11,625 bases of DNA from Burkholderiales bacterium. Lineage in GTDB: Bacteria; Pseudomonadota; Gammaproteobacteria; Burkholderiales; Burkholderiaceae_E. Both the position numbers and the translations under genes were made by a program. How positions within the stretch are numbered: position 1 is the first letter of the stretch; every line of letters starts with the position of its first letter. The notes under the pieces are model-generated. The model was not told where the DNA came from. It saw nothing but the letters and a program-made list of their open reading frames with translations, and made no database searches. Shown here piece by piece: positions 7,309 to 11,625 of the stretch. The stretch spans positions 1 through 11,625 of the forward strand of contig JAIYAG010000192.1 of NCBI GenBank assembly GCA_027489195.1, written 5' to 3'.

Positions 7309-7515
7309 TCAGCGCGACAGGCTGGGCGCAGGCAGCGCCCGCGCCGCCGCCTCGATCGCCTCGCGGCATCGCGCCTCGTCGCCCACCGCCTCCATCAGCA
7401 GCAGGGCCAGCCGAGCGAGGAACAGGGGCTCGCGCTCGCGCCCGACGGCCGTGATCGCCAGCGCGCACTCGCGGTAGAGCGCGTCGCGCGCCTCGGGGGA
7501 CAGGCTCGAACTCAT
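7309..7515 (-). CDS. Small DUF2783-like protein, 68 aa
   Basis: A small soluble protein with no signal peptide or membrane segment. It appears to be two or three helices, with a motif like LARLALLLMEAVGD followed by an Ala-rich helix. Length, composition and position next to an MhpA-like FAD hydroxylase fit my recollection of the DUF2783 family, small proteins of unknown function found beside such oxidoreductases. I could not confirm this with a profile search. The start is ATG 7515, whose ATGA overlaps the hydroxylase stop by 4 bp, so translation is probably coupled. An in-frame ATG six codons upstream at 7533 would deepen the overlap. A role as accessory subunit or stabiliser of the hydroxylase is inference from gene order. 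Confidence 0.7.
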   Translation of the reverse strand: MSSSLSPEARDALYRECALAITAVGREREPLFLARLALLLMEAVGDEARCREAIEAAARALPAPSLSR

Positions 7516-9230
7516 CGGACCCCCTCGGCGCACAGGCCACGGGCGGCATCGAGCGCGGCGCCCAGGGTCGCGGGATCGGGCCGCCGCCAGCGACCGGCGA
7601 CGTGTCCGTCAGGACGCAGCAGCACGACCGCGCCGTCGAGCGCTCCCCAGCGGGCCGCCGCGACGCGGCCCTCGGCGGTCGCATCGTCGACCGCCCGGAT
7701 GCGGTTGCCCGTGCGCGCGGGCTCGCCCGTGGCGAGCACCTCCAGCGTGCGCAGCGGCAGCGGTCCGCGCTCGAGCGCGCCAAGCACGCCGTCGAGCGCC
7801 GGATCGAGCCGCACGGCCTGCGGCGCGACGAAGGCCAGCACCGTCCACGCCGACCCGAGCAGCGCGCTCAGGTGGGTCGCCCCTTCCGGGCCGCGTAGCG
7901 GCGCCTCGCGAGGCGGATCGCCCGGCGCCGGGCCGCCCGCCGCCGGATCGGACGCCGCCGACAGCGGCGAGTCGGGATATCCGATCGGCAATGTCTGGCG
8001 CGGATTGGCGAGCTGCGCGATCGAGGCATGCCGGTGCGCGAGCGTGATCGCCGCCTCGCGCATCAGCGAGAACCCGCGCGACGGCGGCGCCATGAACTCG
8101 GTGCTCTGGATCGCGCTGGTCGCGTTCACGCGGTACGCATGCCGGCGCTCGGTGTCGTAGCTGTCGAGCAGCGCGTCGCCGCCCAGGCCGCGCACCACCG
8201 ACGCCAGCTTCCAGCCGAGGTTGTGCGCGTCGTCGAACCCCGAGTTCAGCCCGCGCACGCCGAAGATCGGCATCGCATGCGCCGCGTTGCCGGCGAACAG
8301 GATGCGGCCGTGCCGATAGCGATCGAGGCTCATCGCGCCCGCGCGGTAGGCGCTGATCCAGACGATCTCCCAGGGCAGGTGCCCCTCGCCGATCATGTCG
8401 AGGTGCCGCTGCACGAAGGGGCCGACCCGCTCGGGCCGCAGCTCGGCCTCGAGGTCCGCGTCGTCGGGGATCTGGTAGTCGAGCCGCCAGAGGTCGTCGG
8501 GCTGCTTGTGCATCAGCACCGTCGAGCCCGGGTTCGACGGCGGATCGAACCAGGCGCGCCGCTCGGTGGGATAGGCGCTCGGCAGCGTGATGTCGACGAT
8601 CACGTACTTGCCCTCGAACGCCGTGCCCTCGAGCTTCAGGCCCATCGAGCGCCGCACGAAGCTCTGGCCGCCGTCGCAGGCGACCAGCCAGTCGGCCTGC
8701 ATCGCATGCTCCGCGCCGGCGCAGCGCACCGTCATCGACACGCCGTCGTCGCCGGCCTCGAAGCCGACGAGCTCGCTGCCCCAGCGGATGTCGATCAGCC
8801 CCGGATGCGCGGCCGCCGCTTCGACCAGGGTGTGCTCGATCCAGTACTGCTGCAGGTTGATCATCGGCGGCAGCCGCTGCAGCGCGTCGTGCGGCATGCC
8901 GAAGCGCAGGATCTCGTCGGTGCGATGGAAGGTGCGCCCGCCCTCCCAGGGCAGGCCGCGGGCGAGGTGCGCGTCCAGCGCGCCCAGTTCGCCGAGGATC
9001 TCCAGGCTGCGGCGCGAGATGCAGATCGCACGGCTGCCGACGCACACGGTGGTGTCGGCCTCGAGGATCACCGAGGCGACGCCCCATTTCGCCAGGGCCA
9101 GGGCCAGTGCCAGGCCGACCGGTCCGCCGCCGGCGATCGCGACGCGATGCCGCACCGGATCGCGACCCGCCTCGAGGGCGGGCGGCACGGCGGGATGCTC
9201 GGTGTGGACGAAGGGGCCGATCGGTTCCAT
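7512..9230 (-). CDS. Second MhpA-family FAD-dependent aromatic hydroxylase, 572 aa, with GNAAH instead of GDAAH
   Basis: Group A flavoprotein monooxygenase, predicted to hydroxylate a phenolic compound using FAD and NAD(P)H. The GxGxxG is AIAGGGPVGL (G34, G36, G39). The DG motif is ACDGGQSFVR (D186, G187), and the C-terminal thioredoxin-like segment ends with VVLLRPDGHVAGRW. The second FAD motif reads FAGNAAHAMP: N315 replaces the Asp that normally contacts the FAD ribityl chain. The following GVRGLNSGFDDAHNLGWKL is otherwise canonical. It is clearly a paralogue of mhpA but diverged (NLQQYWIEHTLV in place of the mhpA region around FIQPLVDREL), so a different substrate is likely. The start ATG 9230 precedes the Rossmann strand by about 29 residues. 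The Shine-Dalgarno is poor, and ATG 9260 is an alternative. It follows the lipoprotein gene after 67 nt and is coupled to the DUF2783-like gene. Confidence 0.88.
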   Translation of the reverse strand: MEPIGPFVHTEHPAVPPALEAGRDPVRHRVAIAGGGPVGLALALALAKWGVASVILEADTTVCVGSRAICISRRSLEILGELGALDAHLARGLPWEGGRTFHRTDEILRFGMPHDALQRLPPMINLQQYWIEHTLVEAAAAHPGLIDIRWGSELVGFEAGDDGVSMTVRCAGAEHAMQADWLVACDGGQSFVRRSMGLKLEGTAFEGKYVIVDITLPSAYPTERRAWFDPPSNPGSTVLMHKQPDDLWRLDYQIPDDADLEAELRPERVGPFVQRHLDMIGEGHLPWEIVWISAYRAGAMSLDRYRHGRILFAGNAAHAMPIFGVRGLNSGFDDAHNLGWKLASVVRGLGGDALLDSYDTERRHAYRVNATSAIQSTEFMAPPSRGFSLMREAAITLAHRHASIAQLANPRQTLPIGYPDSPLSAASDPAAGGPAPGDPPREAPLRGPEGATHLSALLGSAWTVLAFVAPQAVRLDPALDGVLGALERGPLPLRTLEVLATGEPARTGNRIRAVDDATAEGRVAAARWGALDGAVVLLRPDGHVAGRWRRPDPATLGAALDAARGLCAEGVR

Positions 9231-9297
9231 GGCGGTGTCCGGTGAAGGCGTCGGCCGCATTGTGGCCGCTCGCCCGCCCGGCGTCCGCCTCGCGTGT

Positions 9298-9645
9298 TCA
9301 GAACACGGTGATGCAGCCCACCGAGGTGACCGAGACGACCGCGCCTGAGACACCGCGCCCGGTCACCTGGTAGCAGTACCGGAATCCGCCGACCACGCTC
9401 GCGTCGACCAGGCTCGTCGTCGCGGCCCGCGCGAGCGGGAAGCCGTCGCGGGTGACCTCGTAGGCGGCGGCGGCCGGATCGAAGCTCCAGTCGAGCTGGA
9501 TGGCTTCCGGACCGACCCGGGTGAGCGTGAGGCCGAGGCCGGCGATCGGGGGCGGGCCGGGATCGTAGTAGTGGTCGTGGCCGCAGCCTGCCAGGGCGAG
9601 GGTCAGGGCCAGCGTGGTCGCGAGCAGGCGGGTACGTGGGGTCAT
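9298..9645 (-). CDS. Small FnIII-like lipoprotein, 115 aa
   Basis: Predicted exported lipoprotein. The signal peptide is MTPRTRLLATTLALTLALAG with the lipobox LALAGC, giving lipidation at C21. The mature part begins with a His/Tyr-rich segment (HDHYYDPGPPP), probably a flexible linker. It is followed by about 75 residues resembling a fibronectin type III domain: LDWSFDPAAAAYEVTRDG, a Thr-Ser-Leu-Val-Asp turn, then YCYQVTG. C91 and C111 could form a disulfide. The start is ATG 9645 with GGAG (minus strand of 9652-9655) 6 nt upstream. The secreted protein gene stops 13 nt before this start, so the two are almost certainly co-transcribed. The function is unknown. FnIII-like modules usually mediate protein or carbohydrate contacts. 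Confidence 0.82.
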   Translation of the reverse strand: MTPRTRLLATTLALTLALAGCGHDHYYDPGPPPIAGLGLTLTRVGPEAIQLDWSFDPAAAAYEVTRDGFPLARAATTSLVDASVVGGFRYCYQVTGRGVSGAVVSVTSVGCITVF

Positions 9646-9658
9646 CGCGGTCTCCGGA

Positions 9659-10393
9659 TCAGCGCGCCGGGGCGCCGGCTGCAGCGGTGGCGGGTCCGGC
9701 GAGACCGACGGACAGCTTCGACGTGCTCAGGTAGAGGAGCGGCCTGGCCGCGTCGCCCGGCGCGTCGATGCGCAGGTAGAACGCGCGGTCGAACTCGCCC
9801 GAGGTCGGCAGCGCGACCAGCCGCGCCGGCGCGGGGAGACGGTCGCCGTCAAGGACGCCGGTCGCGCCGCGCAGGTCGGCGGTCATCGCGGCCTGGTTGA
9901 GCTGCACCCATCCGGCCTGCACGGTGAAGCCGCCCGCGCGCGCATCGGCGACGAACTGGACCGATTCGCGGTACATGCGTCCCTGGCCGCCATCGGACAC
10001 GACGAGGCGTGCGCTCGAGACCGGCATGTCGAGCAGCGTGTCGCCGATGCGAACCCGGAACGCGCGGATCGCGCGCTCGTAGCGGCCGGTCCACGGATCG
10101 GCGTCGGCATCGGGGGTCGCGTCGTCGTAGCTCAGCTCGAAGCTCAGCGTCCCGCCACGCAGGTCTGCCGCGCGGACCGGCGCGTCGGCAGGCAGCGCGG
10201 CGAGGATGGCGTCGGCGGGGACCTTGAAGGTGGCATCGCCTCGCACGAGGACCTCTGCGGCGGCGGCCGGTGCGGCCGGTGCGAGCAGCGCGGCGAGCAG
10301 GGCACCCGCGCCCACGATCGAACGGATCAGGGGTCGCGGCGCGCTGCGGGAGGAACGGAAGGTCTTCGGACTGCGGATCGGGCGGGCCTGCAT
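9659..10393 (-). CDS. Secreted protein of unknown function, 244 aa
   Basis: I do not recognise this gene. It has a long basic N-terminal region, then a hydrophobic core around IVGAGALLAALL and an Ala-rich cleavage zone near residues 43-47 (APAAAAEV), consistent with Sec export. The mature part is beta-rich. A block GGTLSFELSYDDATPDADAD followed by WTGRYERAIRAFRVRIGD recalls secreted PEP-CTERM proteins, but no PEP motif, C-terminal membrane helix or basic tail is present. The mature protein has no cysteine, so no disulfide. ATG 10393 is preceded by GGAG (minus strand of 10400-10403) with 6-nt spacing, which favours it over the in-frame ATG at 10405. It is the first gene of a leftward group and is divergent from leuA. 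Confidence 0.75.
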   Translation of the reverse strand: MQARPIRSPKTFRSSRSAPRPLIRSIVGAGALLAALLAPAAPAAAAEVLVRGDATFKVPADAILAALPADAPVRAADLRGGTLSFELSYDDATPDADADPWTGRYERAIRAFRVRIGDTLLDMPVSSARLVVSDGGQGRMYRESVQFVADARAGGFTVQAGWVQLNQAAMTADLRGATGVLDGDRLPAPARLVALPTSGEFDRAFYLRIDAPGDAARPLLYLSTSKLSVGLAGPATAAAGAPAR

Positions 10394-10475
10394 GAGCTTC
10401 TCCATCTGTGGGCGACGTGCCGGTTCAACGGCGGCGCGACGGTGCCCGTGGACCGCGATGCGACGCGACATTGCA

Positions 10476-10493
10476 AGCACCGGTAACCGTGCT
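10476..10493. promoter_or_regulatory. Operator-like inverted repeat upstream of the leuA leader promoter
   Basis: AGCAC and GTGCT flank CGGTAACC, giving an 18-bp dyad centred about 52 bp upstream of the TTGACA box (10534) and about 90 bp before the leftward start at 10393. The inner GGTAACC is itself nearly symmetrical. A regulator acting on either divergent unit could bind here. The evidence is symmetry and position only. Confidence 0.3.
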
Positions 10494-10533
10494 GCATGCG
10501 CCGTGCCCAGCGCGGCGCGGCGGGACGGCGTGT

Positions 10534-10561
10534 TTGACAGGCTGCCCCGCGGCCGGATACG
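10534..10561 (+). promoter_or_regulatory. Candidate sigma-70 promoter of the leuA leader
   Basis: A perfect -35 box TTGACA (10534-10539) is followed after 16 nt by GATACG (10556-10561), which matches the -10 consensus at the central ATA (3/6). Transcription would begin near 10567-10569, just before the leader ATG at 10570. That makes the leader message leaderless or nearly so. Confidence 0.5.
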
Positions 10562-10569
10562 CTGCACGG

Positions 10570-10656
10570 ATGCTCTCGTTGCGCCCCACCCCCCTTGCGT
10601 CGTCCACGCTGCTACTAGCGTCGGGCCGGGGTCGCACGCTGCCCGCACCGGGCTGA
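10570..10656 (+). CDS. Leucine-rich leader peptide upstream of leuA (leuL-like), 28 aa
   Basis: A short reading frame ATG 10570 to TGA 10654-10656 begins MLSLRPTPL and contains 7 Leu in 28 residues. It includes three consecutive Leu codons CTG-CTA-CTA (10609-10617) in the sequence STLLLAS, then an Arg/Gly stretch SGRGRTLPAPG. CTA is very unusual here: reading through the other genes I noticed no in-frame CTA. A leader peptide with a run of Leu codons, including rare CTA, ahead of a leucine biosynthesis gene is the classic arrangement for attenuation in enteric leuL and is known for other proteobacterial amino-acid operons. No real Shine-Dalgarno precedes it, which fits a near-leaderless transcript. 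The peptide itself probably has no function; ribosome pausing on the Leu run would be the signal. It is not homologous by sequence to E. coli leuL. Confidence 0.75.
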   Translation: MLSLRPTPLASSTLLLASGRGRTLPAPG

Positions 10657-10687
10657 TCGAGCCAGTCCAGCGCGCCACCCCGGCCCG
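10622..10687 (+). promoter_or_regulatory. Attenuator stem A overlapping the leucine leader frame
   Basis: Bases 10622-10641 can pair with 10668-10687 in 18 of 20 positions, the outer 11 pairs being continuous. The 26-nt loop contains the leader stop codon and two competing small stems (CCCG/CGGG at 10642-10652 and GGCT/AGCC at 10651-10663). The 5' arm begins 4 nt after the second CTA codon, so a ribosome stalled on the Leu run would cover and disrupt it. Stem formation was derived by hand pairing. Energies were not computed. Confidence 0.65.
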
Positions 10688-10688
10688 C

Positions 10689-10720
10689 CCCGTACCCCGA
10701 CCGATGCTCGGGGCCACGGG
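10689..10720 (+). terminator. Downstream hairpin B of the leuA leader (possible attenuator, no U-tract)
   Basis: CCCGT (10689-10693) pairs with ACGGG (10716-10720), and CCCCGA (10695-10700) pairs with TCGGGG (10708-10713), giving 11 bp with a 1x2 internal loop and a 7-nt apical loop. It starts one base after stem A, so the two can form side by side. The 3' side of stem A (GGCCC 10682-10686) can also pair with GGGCC (10711-10715), offering an alternative fold. No T-run follows, so transcription termination would have to be Rho-dependent or unusual. Confidence 0.4.
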
Positions 10721-10801
10721 AGGCGACGGCCATGCTCATCGCTTCCTGCGCCCCGGATCACGGTCGATTCCCGACCCCGACCGACCCCTGGAGCCCGAGC
10801 C

Positions 10802-11625
10802 ATGACGATGAAGCCCCCCGCCGGCAAGTACCGACCGTTCCCGAGCATCGACCTGCCCGACCGCCGCTGGCCGTCGCGCACCATCGAGCGCGCACCGCGC
10901 TGGCTGTCGACCGACCTGCGCGATGGCAACCAGGCCCTGTTCGAGCCGATGGACACCGCCCGCAAGCTGCGGATGTTCGAGACCCTGGTCAAGATCGGCG
11001 TCAAGGAGATCGAGGTCGGCTTCCCGGCGGCCTCGCAGACCGACTTCGACTTCGTGCGCCACGTGATCGAGGCGGGCCTGGTGCCCGACGACGTCGTGAT
11101 CAGCGTGCTGACGCAGGCCCGCGAGGACCTGATCGCGCGCTCGATCGACTCGCTGGCCGGTGCGAAGCGCGCGGTCGTGCACCTGTACAACGCGACCGCA
11201 CCGGTGTTCCGCCGCGTGGTCTTCGGCATGAGCCAGGACGACGTGCTGGCGCTCGCCGTCCGCAGCACCCGCTTCGTGCGGGAGCAGCTCGAGGCGCGGC
11301 CGGGCACCGAATGGGGCTTCGAGTACAGCCCCGAGGTGTTCTCCTCGACCGAGCTGCCCTTCGCCCGCGACGTCTGCGCCGCGGTGATGGACGCCTGGGG
11401 CGCGACGCCGCAGCGGCCGGTGATCCTGAACCTGCCCGCGACCGTCGAGTGCGCGATGCCGAACATCTACGCCGACCAGATCGAGTGGATGGACCGCAAC
11501 CTGCCGAACCGTGCGGCGGCGGTGATCTCGGTCCATCCGCACAACGACCGCGGCACCGCGATCGCGGCGGCCGAGCTCGGGGTGCTGGCGGGAGCGCAGC
11601 GCATCGAGGGCTGTCTGTTCGGCAA
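10802..11625 (+). CDS. leuA: 2-isopropylmalate synthase LeuA (long form), N-terminal 274 codons only
   Basis: Cytoplasmic enzyme that condenses acetyl-CoA with 2-oxoisovalerate to 2-isopropylmalate, the committed step of leucine synthesis. The visible part is the catalytic TIM barrel. STDLRDGNQALFEPM (R40, D41) supplies the catalytic Arg and metal-binding Asp, followed by EIEVGFPAASQTDFDF, HLYNATAPVFRRVVFG, EYSPEVFSSTE, NLPATVECAMPNIYADQIEW and the metal site VHPHNDRGT (H245, H247). The N-terminal MTMKPPAGKYRPFPSI extension and the barrel motifs identify the long LeuA type shared with actinobacteria and many betaproteobacteria. Full length is normally about 560 aa, so the rest of the barrel and the leucine-binding regulatory domain lie beyond the window. 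ATG 10802 has GGAG (10790-10793) 8 nt upstream. ATG 10808 is a second possibility. Control by leader attenuation is suggested by the upstream elements. Confidence 0.95.
   Translation, partial: MTMKPPAGKYRPFPSIDLPDRRWPSRTIERAPRWLSTDLRDGNQALFEPMDTARKLRMFETLVKIGVKEIEVGFPAASQTDFDFVRHVIEAGLVPDDVVISVLTQAREDLIARSIDSLAGAKRAVVHLYNATAPVFRRVVFGMSQDDVLALAVRSTRFVREQLEARPGTEWGFEYSPEVFSSTELPFARDVCAAVMDAWGATPQRPVILNLPATVECAMPNIYADQIEWMDRNLPNRAAAVISVHPHNDRGTAIAAAELGVLAGAQRIEGCLFG

Larger units (their letters stand above)
10394..10801. other. Divergent regulatory region between secreted-protein gene and leuA (408 nt)
   Basis: This non-structural region holds, from left to right, the Shine-Dalgarno of the leftward gene, an operator-like inverted repeat (10476-10493), a TTGACA promoter candidate, a 28-codon leucine-rich leader reading frame, two strong hairpins, a small 6-bp stem (CGGTCG 10761-10766 with CGACCG 10778-10783), and the leuA Shine-Dalgarno (GGAG 10790-10793). 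I found no convincing leftward promoter. Apart from the leader peptide I see no gene here. Confidence 0.8.

Noticed and set aside
10732..11625. ATG 10732 with a good GGGAGG 8 nt upstream, opening a frame that overlaps leuA out of phase
   Set aside because: The translation is Arg/Pro-rich and has no family features, so it is a shadow of leuA. The purine run may still matter for ribosome loading in the leader, but I cannot show it.
1..11625. Transposons, CRISPR arrays, tRNA or rRNA genes
   Set aside because: No transposase, long terminal repeats, regularly spaced repeats or cloverleaf/rRNA signatures were seen on either strand.

Overview
The window is very GC-rich (about 70% by eye), with almost every Leu codon CTG or CTC. 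The gene set looks like a proteobacterium, most likely a betaproteobacterium of the Burkholderiales: a long-form LeuA of the type starting near KYRPF, an E. coli-type Can carbonic anhydrase, an Aer-type redox receptor, and 3-(3-hydroxyphenyl)propionate (mhp) genes. The lineage is inferred from these resemblances only.

Layout from left to right. 1-1381 (minus): an Aer-like PAS/HAMP methyl-accepting chemotaxis protein whose C-terminus runs off the window. 1602-2348 (minus): beta-carbonic anhydrase can. 2510-3580 (plus): a metallo-beta-lactamase-fold hydrolase, divergent from can. 3581-3835: a regulatory gap with a 7-1-7 palindrome resembling the MhpR operator of E. coli. 3836-7256 (plus): a tightly coupled mhpA-mhpB-mhpD operon in which both junctions are ATGA overlaps. 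7257-7308: a convergent gap with a GC-rich hairpin. 7309-10393 (minus): four genes read leftward, namely a secreted hypothetical protein, a small FnIII-like lipoprotein, a second MhpA-family FAD hydroxylase, and a DUF2783-like small protein overlapping it by 4 bp. 10394-10801: a 408-base divergent regulatory region. 10802 to the end (plus): leuA, 2-isopropylmalate synthase, cut by the window edge.

How the genes work together. MhpA hydroxylates 3-(3-hydroxyphenyl)propionate, MhpB cleaves the resulting catechol at the meta position, and MhpD hydrates the 2-hydroxypentadienoate released later. The hydrolase MhpC, which acts between MhpB and MhpD, is absent, as are MhpE and MhpF and the regulator MhpR, so the pathway must be completed from elsewhere. 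The second hydroxylase faces this operon tail to tail and may serve another phenolic substrate. It carries an unusual GNAAH in place of the canonical GDAAH FAD motif.

The most interesting regulatory element lies in front of leuA. It is a 28-codon leader reading frame with a CTG-CTA-CTA leucine run, whose last third overlaps the 5' arm of a 20-bp imperfect stem. A second hairpin follows. This has the architecture of leucine attenuation, but without a U-tract terminator, and the leader ATG sits so close to a TTGACA promoter that the leader mRNA may be leaderless.
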